Shown piece after piece: positions 47,361 to 60,600 of a DNA stretch of 64,000 bases (position 1 is the first letter of the stretch; each line of letters opens with the position of its first letter). Made by a program: the position numbers and the translations under genes. The notes beneath the pieces were generated by a model, which searched no databases, was not told the origin of the DNA, and saw nothing but the letters and a program-made list of their open reading frames with translations. This DNA comes from Spirodela intermedia. Lineage: Eukaryota; Streptophyta; Magnoliopsida; Alismatales; Araceae. The DNA is taken from NCBI GenBank assembly GCA_902729315.2, contig LR746279.1, forward strand, positions 2,446,501-2,510,500, read 5' to 3'.

Positions 47361-47656
47361 CTACGTTTTTCATTAAAATTTTATTTCTTGTGAATTTAAA
47401 TATGGAATTTATTCTTCATGCAACTGCGATTATATCACATTGTCATCAACAATCAACATTGAGAGGAAGAGAGAGACCCAGTGGAAAGAAATGATAGCGG
47501 AGGTCGGGGGTAGCCTCAGATACATGTTATTTCCTCAGGAGCAATAACACATCTCCAATTCTCTTCATCTCTATCGAGCCAGGCAGGGCTAAAGAGAGAA
47601 GCAGTAGATTATTTGCAAAGAAATCACAGAGAGAGAGAGAGAGAGAGATGCGGTGG

Positions 47657-47944
47657 TTATTCGCGGGAGTAGAAGCGGTCGAGGGTCTTGGCGGGGATGC
47701 GGTGGAGGAGCTCGCGGGGGAAGATGCGGAGGAGGGACCACGCGAGGTCCAGCGACTGGAAGATGTTCCGGGTGTCGTACGCCCCCTGGCTCACGAACTT
47801 CCGCTCGAACTTGTCCAGGAACTCCAGGTACAGCTGCCCCAACCAGCCACAAAATCAGCGAAAGAATGAGATTGAGGGATGAAGAGAAAGATAAAGAGAG
47901 ATAGAGAGAGCGAGAGAGGGAGGGATGGAGGGAAAGAGATAAAA

Positions 47945-48013
<69 letters not shown>

Positions 48014-48133
48014 AGGTCCTCAGAGGAGAGCGCTTCCTCTCCAACAACAGCCTTCATCGCCTGGACGTCCTTCCCAATGGCATAATTCGCGTACAGCTGA
48101 GAAAATTCAACTCTTCAGAACCACAAAAATATC

Positions 48134-48185
<52 letters not shown>

Positions 48186-51100
48186 CAAGAGCAAAGGAAG
48201 GTCATCAAAGAGACCAACCAGAGAGAATTCCCCACCTGGTTCGAAACATCCGCATGATCACGCCGAGTCATCCCCTCCCCAATCGCACTCTGCGACCAAA
48301 TGCCGATTCAAATCCCACAGCTTCATTAATAAAATAATAATAATCACAGAGCAAGGAGATTAACCTTCATCAGACGTGACAGAGACGGAAGAACGTTGAT
48401 CGGCGGGTAGATCTGCGGAAAAAAAGGAAACCTTCAGTTCTCGCCATGAATCAATCTGACGCAGCTGATTCGAGATAAGATTCTATTTCACTGAGCGAAT
48501 ACCCAGGAACACTAGATAATTCTCGATGAATTTCTCTGTCAAATCACGGTTTTCCGAATAGAGGTAACAGGCTCTTGAATCATCTTGGCGGCGGGGGCAA
48601 GGCATGTTCTTCCCAGAAAAAAAATACTAGGAATAGTAGTATGCAGAAAAAAAAAAAGTGAATGCCCAGGAACCCTAGATAATTCTCGATGAATTTCTGC
48701 CAAATCACGGTTTTCCAATTCAAGGCATGTTTTTTTTTCGCAGAAAAATGACTAGGAATAGTAATATGCAGAAAAAAAATAAAGGTTTATTATTATTATT
48801 AAATCTATGTTGGAACTTAGTTCTTTCCCAAAAAACTATCGAACCATAGTATGAAAACAAAAATGGATAATGATTAACGGCAAGCTCATCACCTGCCGAT
48901 TGTGGAGCTGCCTGTCGATGTAGATCTGGCCCTCGGTGATGTACCCCGTGAGATCTGGAGTAGGGTGCGTGATATCTGTCCAGTTAAGATTAAAAAACAA
49001 AAAAAATCAAATTCCTAGGATCTGGGAGAAAGAAAATACAGCATTGGATCATGGAGGTGAATGAAGGCCAACGATGAGTACGTGTGAAGAAAGGGGTCGA
49101 GAGGTAGGAAGTGAATCGCTTGAAGAACCCAGCAATCATCACCATACTTTACTTAATACTAGTAGAAATTCCCAATATATGCATACATACATGCGCGCAT
49201 GCATACATACATACATCTAATTTTTTAATTGATAACGTTAAGAAAGTCAGAAAATATTGGAAGAGAAATATTCACGTAATTATTGAAATTGTTTGCTCTT
49301 TTTTTTTCTTTTCTCTTTTTGGCTTCGAAATACTACTATTTAAAAAAATTATCACCATATTTTACATACATACATACATACCTGAAGAACCCATCAATCA
49401 TCACCATATTTTAGATACATGCATGCATGCCTATACGTATATAAAATGCATGCGTACATACATCTAATGTTTTAATTGATAGTGATAAGAAATTCAGAAA
49501 ATATCGGAAGAGATATTCATGTAGTACTTGAAAGAACTTGCTCTTTTTTTTTTCTTTTTTGGCTACTAAATACTACTATTTAAAATTTTCGTGTTATCTC
49601 TTACATATCTGCATAAATAGTAAAAGGAGCAATGCAATGATTATTACAGAAATTGAAGAACATTACCATCATTAGGCATGGTAAGGATGGGGATCTGAGT
49701 GATGGAACCCTTTCTTCCTTCGATACGCCCAGCGCGCTCATAAATTGTCGCCAAATCAGTGTACATGTACCCAGGGTAACCACGTCTTCCGGGCACCTCC
49801 TCTCGAGCTGCAGACACCTGATTTAAAAAAGAAAAAAAGGGAATTATTTCTGTCGAATAAAGAAGTCACGAGATTAACTTCACCATTGACCGATCCAGGA
49901 AGAGTCAACTGACGGCGTCTCTGAATGATTGCTCATCACAGAAAAACAATGCTGACCGTTGAATAATAAATAAATCGATTGGGCTCCCACTACCTTCTCC
50001 TGGTCAAGATAATTTTTTATATTTACAGGGAAAAACATAATTTTCCAAATATGGCAATCCCTGTTGAGGAGATCTCATTATTATCCCCAAAAAAGAACGG
50101 GGCTCTTCTTTCTTTGACATACTCTAAGAGACTAGCAGAACTACTGACAGTAATTCTCATGCTAATCTATTGGTTTTATGAATGATACTCATATGGCCTG
50201 AAATTGATTGGAAATTATTCATAAAAAATCTACCAGCACAATTCAAACCAAAAAATGTTGACAAAGGCAGGCACATGAGATCACCATTCTGTTTAATTCA
50301 TGGGTGCGATTATTCAATTATAAAAAATATTTCTGAAGAACATAGTTGAATGGTAAGCATAATAAAGCATAAGTGATTGTCAATTTAATTTATTAACATA
50401 GCCCGGTTGACTAAATGCGACACCCAGATGGAATTATTTATTAGAAGATTACTGGGCAAATGAATGAACAGAATGTCACCTCACGAAGAGCATCGGCATA
50501 TGAGCTCATATCGGTTAGAATGACAAGAACATGCTTTCCACATTCGTATGCTAAATATTCTGCTGTCGTAAGTGCAATTCGAGGGGTGATGATACGTTCA
50601 ATTGTAGGGTCGTTTGCCTGCAAAAGGAAATCAGTTTCAGTTAGTGCCCTCGAATTGGGAAATCTACGTGCAGCAGGCCGCAGGCAAAGTTGGTGAAATC
50701 TATGAAACCCGAGCTAGTATGAAGGTACCAGATTTAGAAATAGTCGCTAGATCAGTCAACGTACCAGATTTAGAAATAGAGTCACCCTTTCCATTGAACC
50801 ATTCTCTTCGAAATCACGTTTAAAAAACTGGGCCGTTTCCATGTTGACTCCCATAGCAGCAAAAACAATGGCGAAGTTGTCTTCTTCTCCGTCCTGCACA
50901 ACCATTGGATTAACTATAAATACAACAGATTCATGACCTTCCGGTCAAAGACTTTGGAAATCCAGAAAAAACCGTTTTCTATGTCAATAACAGAATAGGA
51001 AAAAAAATTTGATGTAAGAAGCCAAAAGGTATCCGGGCATAGATCAAGCTAATGGTCAAAAAATTGCTGTTCTAAGAACAGCAGACATGAGAACATGTCT

Positions 51101-52291
51101 CCAAGAACACAAGAAAAGTCAAAGATCTACTGAATAAGCAAGACAGAGTTTACCAATAACTGATCAAATAAAACATCCATGCACCTGGAGTACACAAACA
51201 TAATAGCCGACTTCGGGGAACAGAAATGGATTAATTACCAAGCCTTTAGTTCATTGATTTATTAGCCAGTTGTAGTCAGGAAAATTTTTAGACATGCCAT
51301 GAAAAATTATCGTATTTTTAGCTAGGGTCATTTTCTCACTTTAATATTGGAGGGAGTAAAACCCAAACCACATGAATATAGCTGAGGCATGTCTATTTTC
51401 ACTGTTTTTTTGCTTTCCAAGCTGGGACTGTTCCATGTAATGACACTTCGCATTTCAATCAAGGTAATCACAGCCAGATTGGGCGGCCAAAGTAAGTGTG
51501 ACATGGTAGGCTTATGAATTGGATAAGGCAAATCAGCCACAATCCAAACGAAGAGCCTGATTTGTGTGTAAGAAAAGGGAAAATGCACGTGAAACTGTTT
51601 TCATTATTGAAGGATTCAGGATTTCCCTATAAGAGGCCATGTTAATTTTTTTTCAAAATTGGATATAACGCTACAAAACAAGGAGACCAGGAAGAGATCA
51701 CACAATAAACATATGTTAGCTCATTAATTTATTTCTGCGATGAAGTTGTGGCCATGTAATTTACAGCTTTCGTTCCTCAATTGACACAAATAAAACCTGA
51801 AATAGGCATTATTCATACCTATTACAAAATTTCTCAGGCTTTAAATGAAGGAACGCAGGCAAGTTCTTCATGCTTGCATATCGGTATATCAGCACACAAA
51901 AAAAAAATCTATTGACCAAATAGTTTTCAAGAATTCCGTAGGCTGAACTCTCGTAAAACACCTCCTTGGAGATCCAACATACCTCCAGAAGATTGTCCGT
52001 CTTCTCCAAACGTTTAACAAGACCAGCCTGACGACAAATCTGAGCAGCTATCTCGTTATGAGGAAGCCCAGCAGCAGAGAATAGAGGGATCTTCTGTCCT
52101 CGAGCAATAGAATTCATCACATCTATCGTGGATATTCCTGTCTGAATCATCTCTTCAGGATAGGTTCTTTCACTGGGGTTAATTGAACTTCCTGTAACAG
52201 AGTGAGTGTTAAAGCTTGAAGAGCATGCCAGAAGTAAACCCATAGATTCATGAAATACATCAAAGCATTTGTATACATGTGTGTGTGTATC

Positions 52292-52379
<88 letters not shown>

Positions 52380-55300
52380 GTTTATCCATTTCTTTTCAAA
52401 TGATCAACACAAGATGACCTCATTTCCTGTGTGACAACTCACCGGATATGTCCAAATATGCCTCAGGCAGAATAGGAGGACCATTATCAATAGGTTTACC
52501 AGATCCATTAAATATTCTTCCAAGCATATCAACAGACACTGGAGTTTTCAACACCTGCAGGAAAAAGATTAAGAACAATATAAAACCAATATCTAAGCAA
52601 TGAAAGAGGATAAAAATAAAAATATTGTAGGGTCTCTGTTTCTAATGAAGAATGAGAGAAATATTATTCTTCATGAAGAAGCATCAAATATGGATTGGAG
52701 AATAAATAAAATAGAATGGAAGCGACATGAAAATTTTCTTGTTAGTATTTCAAAATATTTCCCCTTTTGAGATGGGAAGATGCCTTTGGGAAGATTATTA
52801 GATGCAAAAAATAATACTCCTCAAAGATCTGAATGTACTGCCGGTAAATTCATTATAGGCCCGTTTTAGAGATGATTGACTTAAACTTCCTACGTTAATA
52901 GCTAAGGCTATTCGCTGTAATTTTCTGGTAAAGCAAGAGGCCAAAGTAAACATGTACAATTCCCTTTATCATATAATGTGGAAGTATAAGCGAACTGGAA
53001 TAAAAGCCAAACCTCTCCAGTGAATTGCACAGTTGTATATTTGTTATCAATTCCCGACGTTCCTTCAAAGACCTAAGAAAAAAAAGGATAGATCAACAAA
53101 AAACGTTAAGGAAAAGCTTATATTTAAGATATAAAAACTATTTCTCAACTTATCAAATCCTTAAAGTTAATCTATATACGTCCTTAACAACAGATCACCT
53201 GACTAGTCAGATTCTTTGAATTCGAAAAAAAGTAATAGGACATCCTTCGTATTATCAATGATCCATCATACAGGTATACTCATGTGCAAACCAAGTAATA
53301 TTAACCACAATATGTTAGCATAGCGAAGGATAAGAATCATTCAAGATATGCATACCATGCATGTGATCAAATATCTGACCATGAAAAAGACCATGAATAC
53401 TGATCCCAAAATATTTCTGTAAATTTGAATCATTGTGATCAACCCGTTGCCTAGAAGTCTTTAATAAGAACTTTATTCGCAAAAGGATTTTGGGCTGTCT
53501 AAGCAAGCATGCAGCAATTCGTGTTTGTTTATCTCCAAATAAATGACGTTAGCCGACAGATACGTTATATATTTTATTCATGATTTTTAATAGAAAACAA
53601 CTGGTTATCACATGCTCATCGTATTACGATGAGAAATACATATTTCAGCTTAACTGTGATTAATTCAGAAACTAATTCATGATTTTATGAATGCCGTAAA
53701 TATTATAAAAATTAGTCCCAGCATAGGCATTAAGGTACAGGACAGCCTTCGTCAACTTAAGAAAACAGATTTCAGTTTACATAGTTATAATACTGTGGAT
53801 TAAACAGGTCAAAACGGAAAAATTAATCCAATATAAGCTATGGGTTAAGAACGAAGCGGAACACATCACGCAACATTAATGTCCAAATGAGATAATGAGG
53901 CATCTTTCAAATTGGTATGCCATATGTTAGGATTCACATTGTTCACGTCAGAACGCATTTTTCAGGTAGATATTTCTCACATCCGAATGCGAACAAGTGT
54001 TAATTTCCAACAGATTAGCCCATTGGCGTCAGTTAGAGAATTAGTTTTAACAGGAGAGCTGAGAAGCCAAAAAGGAGGAAGTGACCAACCTGTACGACAG
54101 CCTTTTCTCCATCAACCTCCAAAACCTGACCACGGCGAGTAGTGCCATCTCCCAAACGTATGTTGACAATTTCCTGGTACTTAGGACCCTGAAATCGACC
54201 AGTGATAACAACCATTAGTACCATAATCATGTGGAAAGAGAATGAAAAATATATAATGAGATTGGAGGGAAATAGTCATACCTTAACTTTTTCCAAGATG
54301 ACAAGGGGTCCAGCAACACCGGAGATTGTCCTGTATTCTTTATAGATAAAAGTGGTAAAAGTTTTCATGATCAGCACTCACAACGAAATCACAAAGTCTG
54401 CTATGTGCAAGCAGTACTGACCATTGACGGTAAGTACCTAAGCGTAGCAAACTAAAATACGATACTATTTCAGAGAACTTTATAAAGCTATAAAAAAATG
54501 CTAAAACAAGGTTCGCATCTTCTATGCTGGCAACTGAAAATCAGTCGTGTTAGCCAAATTGCCGAACATAGTGTATCCATCTCACTGTCATATTGCACAA
54601 GCAGCATGAATTGTTCTTGGCATTTGTTTCTTCTGAAGTTACTTTTAGACACTGCACACCGTTAAAATATTACCCAAGAGATACGATAAAGCTTCAAATC
54701 GAGATGGGTCAACAGATAGATGCACAAGAAACAATCTAATTTAAGAGTTTCAGCATACAGCTGACGCTCAAATAGGAACAATAAGCAAACTTCATGACGG
54801 AGCGAGGAAATTTCATCAATCGCGGACCAAAATACAGTCAGTTACCATTTCAGCCTTGGCGAAACAACCTGAGTCAGAACCTCCAGACACCAAGCTACCT
54901 AAAACACATTATATCTTCATCGTTTTTTAATGTTCATCTCTGATATAAGTTATATCACAGTTTCCTGTTCTACTGTGATTTACTAATCACTATGACCAGA
55001 ATACACGTCATATCATTCGATATAGAACCTGTTGTCTTAAACAAGGGAATGGAATCCATAAAAGACAGGAGTTTATGTCAATCTCGTGGCAGAGTTAATG
55101 AAGAGCAGAATGGCTTTGGTAGCAGAGCAGCTGCTAGATGATACGAACTCAGTAAATAAAAAATACTGATATGAATTACTAAATGGAGAACATTAATTGT
55201 CTTTCGGTGCCATCGACCGCATTGTGAGCAATCACTCTCCTTAGCGTAAGTCAAATCTATCCGAAGCAGCGAATCAGGCTACTCTAGAGCCGAAATCAAT

Positions 55301-55612
55301 CAACCAACGAATCGATTTTCCTCAAACGAAAAGAAAGACCACCAGATCCAATCGAACACTGGTGTACGACAATCACTTTCCCGGGCAATCCCGGGACGAT
55401 GACCTTCCAAACCCTCTGATGAGCCGACGAAACACGAAGAATCCATCGGAAAATTAAACAGCGAAATTCATATCCAAAATTACAGCACCACTCCATTCGC
55501 AAAGCGTAACAAACATCAGGCCGAAGCAAGCAGCAATCGCCACAACAAATGTCGACAGCGAGAGGGAGAGAGAGGGATTCACACCTGTAAGAAGATCTTT
55601 GTACTCCAACAT
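47657..55612 (-). CDS. VHA-B: V-type proton ATPase subunit B
   Basis: Fourteen minus-strand exons: 55612-55585, 54337-54282, 54188-54090, 53072-53013, 52554-52443, 52191-51983, 50893-50765, 50617-50480, 49817-49667, 48975-48893, 48412-48365, 48289-48236, 48096-48013 and 47833-47657. All introns are GT-AG and phases agree, giving 475 aa. The body is almost invariant family sequence: [99 protein letters not shown] and the C-terminal [14 protein letters not shown]. Subunit B is the nucleotide-binding non-catalytic subunit of the V1 hexamer that drives proton pumping into vacuole and trans-Golgi. The first exon encodes only MLEYKDLLT plus one base. Most plant B subunits I know have a longer acidic N terminus (about 487 aa), so the true first exon might be elsewhere in the 1.2-kb first intron or differ in this species. 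Confidence 0.95.
47957..48180. repeat. (GA)n tracts inside V-ATPase B introns
   Basis: GA runs at 47957-48011 and 48139-48180 lie in the last two introns, one directly against the exon boundary at 48013. On the coding strand they are CT runs that could serve as or extend polypyrimidine tracts. Confidence 0.9.
52293..52374. repeat. Long (GA)n microsatellite in a V-ATPase B intron
   Basis: About 40 uninterrupted GA dinucleotides, the longest in the window, in the 251-bp intron between exons 5 and 6. Confidence 0.97.
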
Positions 55613-55976
55613 CTTCGAGATTTCGCTTCCCTCTCTTCTCTTCCCTTCTTCTTCCTCGCAGTGGGGGAAGAAGAGGAGCCACCCAGAAGCCGGCGAGGTG
55701 ATCGAAATGAGATGTCCGATCGACGTACAGAAGAGCCCCTCACATTAAAAATAAGGCCCTCGCGTAAATTATTTCATTTTAAGTTATGTACTTGTAAAAT
55801 TATTAACTATGTTTATTTCCTTTATCATTTATATATTTACGTATATACTCCCACGGCCCTAAATGTGCAGGACTTGAGCTGCATTAATGGGCCGATTAGT
55901 CTGGGCCGCTTTTACGGGACTTGGACCAAGCTCCAACGTGGAACATATGGGCCGGCCCAGCCTTTCATATGCTCCT
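55613..55976. other. Upstream region of V-ATPase B, no gene seen
   Basis: Probable 5' UTR and promoter of the minus-strand V-ATPase B gene, becoming AT-rich after 55.74 kb. No other gene is seen. Confidence 0.45.
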
Positions 55977-55979
55977 GTA

Positions 55980-56275
55980 TGATAGATAGAGAAAGATGGA
56001 AAGAGAGAGAGATAGAGATAGAAAGAGAAATAGAAAGAGAGAGAAAGAGAGATAGATAGAAAGAGAGAGAAAGAGAGATGGATAGAAAGAGAGAGAGAGA
56101 GATAGAGATAGAAAGAGAGAGAGACAGAGAAAGATAGAAAGAGAGATGGATAGAAAGAGAGAGAGAGACAGAAAGATAGAAAGAGAGATGGCTAGAAAGA
56201 GAGAGAGAGAGAGACAGAAAGAGAGAGAGAAAGAGAAAGAAAAAGAGAGAGAGAGAGAGAGAAAGTGAGAGAGGC
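55980..56275. repeat. GA-rich low-complexity block
   Basis: Imperfect purine repeats of gagatagatagaaagagag type. The long minus-strand ORFs reading Leu-Ser-Phe here are artefacts of the composition. Confidence 0.9.
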
Positions 56276-56294
56276 ACACGCACGGACACAGAAG

Positions 56295-56462
56295 AATTGG
56301 ATGATTACAAAGGATTGATCTGGCTGTGTAAAATGTGGGGTATATGTATACACTGTAGATAGATTGGTAGAGAGAGAGGAATTGGAAAATTTCAAGGGAT
56401 TCATTTGGCTGTGTAAAATGTGGGGATATCGAGTGCATATGCCATAGACAGATGAGAGAGAT
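56295..56462. repeat. Two diverged copies of the 2.5-kb minisatellite unit
   Basis: Copies start near 56297 (attggatgattacaaaggat) and 56382 (attggaaaatttcaaggga). Both continue into ctgtgtaaaatgtgggg and an ATA-rich end before a GA tract, the same layout as the units at 2.5-3.2 kb. Confidence 0.75.
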
Positions 56463-56464
56463 TT

Positions 56465-57490
56465 GTATAGAAAAGAGACGGACTTGGCCCAAGGAGAGAG
56501 GAAACCCAGACAAATCTCCTTCTCCCTTCCTCTCTCTCTCGTTGTGAGGTGCATACCGATTGCGGAGAAAAGCTCCACAGGATCCGAGCTCCACAGCAAA
56601 TCTCTTGAGCTTTGCATTTCCTCGAGCTCAGGCAATAAAAAAACTTCACTAATGGATCCATCTCTGAATTCTTCCATTTTTTTTCCTAACAATTCCAGAC
56701 AATCAGATACAGCCCGGTTAATATTTAACATCTTAAATTATTATTTTCCCGCAAATTTTCCCATTAAATTCTTCAGAATAATACACTGGTTATCATTTCT
56801 CCAAAGAAATTAATCCATAATCAGAAAAATCATATAAAATTAGGGAAAAAATAATTAAATCACTGATTACTCCGTCACTCAGTGTTCCATAATAAAATCC
56901 CTTTTTGTCAGATTTAATGTGGAAAAAAATAAAGAATAATTGAGTAATACGTCATTTAATCTTCCAAAAAATCCAAGTAACTTAAACAAAATTAGATGCA
57001 AGCATTTTATAATTTGGGTCCTGAAGTAGAAAAAGAAATCATATGAAATCAGCTAATTACCTCACAAAATCTCAACATAAAATTCATGGTGATATTATTT
57101 TTTTTCATTAAATGTTAGCATAGAGTTAATCAGCTGCACCCATATTCAAAGTTAAATACCAGAAGAAGAAAATAGAAAGGGCATGTTATTGTCTAATTTC
57201 TTTCCTCAATTATCCTAGAAAAATCATACAGAATAGCATATAATGAATGATATTTCACTCTGGGTTTCCTCAAACAAGGAATAAAGATAAGATCTTTACA
57301 TTTGTACAAACAAGGGTGTGTAGAGAGAGAACAAGGAGGTGATACCCTGCCGCCATATTAGGAGGGCCACACAACTAAAAGCTGCCACTGGTACACTGAT
57401 TATATATTCCCTAAATAACTTCCATACGACCTTCAGATCAGCCAGAAGACGAAGAAGAAGGAGAAGAAGAAGAAGAGATGCCCATCTAAC
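56465..57490. other. AT-rich intergenic DNA
   Basis: Spacer between the V-ATPase B and SPT5 genes. Short ORFs only; nothing recognisable. Confidence 0.55.
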
Positions 57491-57497
57491 GTGGAAG

Positions 57498-57675
57498 GAC
57501 CCATCTTCCCTAAGAGCTTAACACCAGCTAGAAAGAAGAAAAAAAGGGGAAGAAGAAGAGGAAGAAGGGAGACCCATCTTCCCTAAGAGCTGGAGACCAG
57601 CTGAAAAAGGAAAAAAAAAAAAAAAAGGAGGGGAAGAACGAAGACCCATCTTCCCTACGAGCTACTGACCAGCAA
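57498..57675. repeat. Three tandem copies of a 72-73 bp unit
   Basis: Copies begin with gacccatcttccctaagagct at 57498, 57571 and 57643. They include an accagct phrase and a purine-rich (A/G) segment, and the third copy stops just before the SPT5 stop codon. The array therefore probably lies in the SPT5 3' UTR. Confidence 0.9.
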
Positions 57676-57684
57676 AGAATTACC

Positions 57685-60600
57685 TCATTGAACAGATAAT
57701 TTGCCAAGAATTACCATATCGAGGATCTTGACATCGAGGCTGTCGTCCAGCCTCACTATGCCGTCAGATCCATCAACACCGATCAGCTTTCCACTGCTCC
57801 CGCGCAGCGCACCGCTCATGATCCGGATCTTGTCAGACTTCTTGGGTTGCACCATCTCCATCTCTCCCGGGTGTGCAGTCAACGTAGTTGACCCCACTGA
57901 GACCTTACAAGAGCCGTCCTGAAAGGAGAGTCCAGCCACTTGAGCAAAACTAAGAATGAAGCGAGAAGAAAATAGCACAGAGTGCTTCTTTTGGGAAGAA
58001 TTTAGTCTGCCAGCTTTAAAGCAGTTGGGTAGATTCAATGCGGCTATTCCTCATTTAGCTGCTGAGATTGGTGAATTAATGGGTGTTGACTCACTGGGAG
58101 AACTTCTCTGACGACTCCGACGTGGGGGTCCTCCCCTGGTCTTAGAACGTTGACCATGATGTCCGGAAGGTACCAGCCTCCTTCCCCTTCACCTGAGATG
58201 TAATTCTCTGGCTGTTAATGAGATCTGAACTACCATACAGTGCATAAATGTAGGTTGGGATGCCAATCATAACATAGAGACTTTGGTGAGCACACATGGA
58301 GGAATTGGCGTAATAGAATGCTTCAGACATTTTTCAATAGAGGTTCATTGAGAAGCTCACAGAATAAAATCAGGCAACCAGATCAGTGATGTTCCATCCA
58401 ATCAGAAACAGGATTATCATATAAGCAGGAGAAATCAATCAAAGGAAGCGTCTGGTTCACCTTAAAAGTAAGCTTTGAAAAGGATGATCAATTCAGAAAA
58501 GGTATCAAGAGAAACTATGCACTTTGGTGCATAACATCACAACAAGCAAACTGAAGTGAACCAGAAGTTTGAATAAAGTATTAAATTTAAAGGACTTCTG
58601 CAGTCAATTGCTAGTTGATTCATCTTGGGAAGGAAAGACGGAACCGTTCAAAAACACCATAGCACCCTCTGAAGCATCCTCTGATCTTCAAAAACTGTCA
58701 CCCGTTTGGTGTGATGTTTCTCTTTGAAAATCTGGTGACACTTTCTGAAGGTTTCTAGCAAAAGTTCACCTAGACATTATTTTTTTCCCCTAATCTAAGT
58801 ATGTTTCCTTCTCCAGCTCGATTCCTTTGATATTGGAAACAAGATCAAGCGCTTTCTCCAAGTAGGAATGAAGCTCAAAGTGTTGAAGTTCCATTTTTGG
58901 TCATCAAAGAATCTTTCAAATCACTTTCTCAAATGAGGGCTTTGCCAAAGTTTTCAATCCCTAATATACTATTTACGCAGAAGCTTCTACGATTGAAAAC
59001 AGGCTAATTTGTTGATAAGGAATGGCTATGACTGAGGCAGCGTATTTCACACTATGCGTAAATAACCATTTGACTACAAGCTTCGTTTCTCCTGACTTCT
59101 GTTTTATGCAAGTTAAAGGGGTTAATGTGTTTGGGGTACTTTTTTATGTTTTTGAAGGGAGATTTTCTAATTCCTTTGAACTGAAAATTTGTTTCAGTCG
59201 TAAACAACTATCAAGTAAGATTTTCTGACTCTGCAGTTCAAATTTATTTTCTGATCTTCTGACAGTAGGCATACGTCATCGAAGCATAGTTCACAGGTAA
59301 AAGGGAAAACAAATGAGTGTTTGTCACAAGTCAAGTCAGAATGAATAGATGTTACAAATGAAATGGAAGTAGATGGACTCTGTTAGTAAGATTTCCACAT
59401 GCCAAATAGGCCTAGATATAGAATTATGAAACAAAAATTGATGAGAGGCCGCCATCGAACGTGACAGTGCTGAACCTCGTGACTTTAATCAATGGCTCAG
59501 AGGAAATAAGAAAACTTTTAAATCAGATATAATAAAATAAATTCAAAAAGTAATCTTCAAACTCCATTTAGAAGATAAATGAAATATAGATATAACTCCG
59601 GTAGAATATTTGGAAATAAGCAAATGGATAGCTTCTGACCTATTGTCGGAGACATAATATCCAATCCAACATTCCCAGGGGTCATTGGCTGCCCACCAGG
59701 AGTTCCGGGAAGATATGATGCAGAACTAGGGGTCATTGGTTGACCACCAGGGGTTGACGGCAAATATGGGCTTGGCGCATTTCCTGATGAAGAGCAGGAA
59801 ATAATCATCAGGTTAAAACTGGTACACTTCAAAAGTTAGCGAAAACATTTTGGATTATGCTCACCATATCCAGAGCTACTTTCCCTAGGAGTTCCAGCTT
59901 CATTGTAGCTGCCACCTGGGGTGTTAGCCCAACCTGAGCCTGGAGTAGGCGCCTCGTATGAACGAATTGGTGGAGTTCCCGGCTGAGATAAAGGATTTGA
60001 TAGCGAGATAATGTTAACTTTAAGCGTCAATTCTTGCAAAGGAAAATGAAAAAAATGAAAAAATAAAAAGAAGAAACAAATGACAGATTAGACAAGGTGA
60101 ACCTGATACTGAGGACTTGTCCCCCAAGTGGCTGGATTTCCATCTTCCCAATTATCCCTGAAAAATTTCCAAAGATCAGTTCCACCCGTATGAAAAATTA
60201 TCGACGAGTTATTATAAGCACACCATTTCATTTGATACTATAGATCGAGATGTTATCCAAATAGAAAATAATGATAAGAAAAGCAACCGCCTTCTAGATG
60301 CACAATCATTCTACACGTGACTGTAGGAACTGACTGTAAGAAAGACAGAATAAGAATATAGGGATCATACATGTTACGGGTCAACTTATAATGTCAAGAT
60401 GGAGGACACTGATGGCACCAAATGCCTCAGGAGCTTACCAAGATAACATGAATCATTCCTACATACTAATAACGGGTATTGCACTGGGAACCACATTGAA
60501 AGTTTCCTTTTAGACATTTTTGTCATCTAATGGGATATAGAGAAACCATTCTGTGCAGTCATTTTTTTATTTTTGAAATTGGATGGGTTTATTTTTCAAG

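Noticed and set aside
55912-56731. Three overlapping minus-strand ORFs of 125-209 codons
   Set aside because: Purine-rich low-complexity DNA read as Leu-Ser-Phe; the non-repetitive ends are the minisatellite units.
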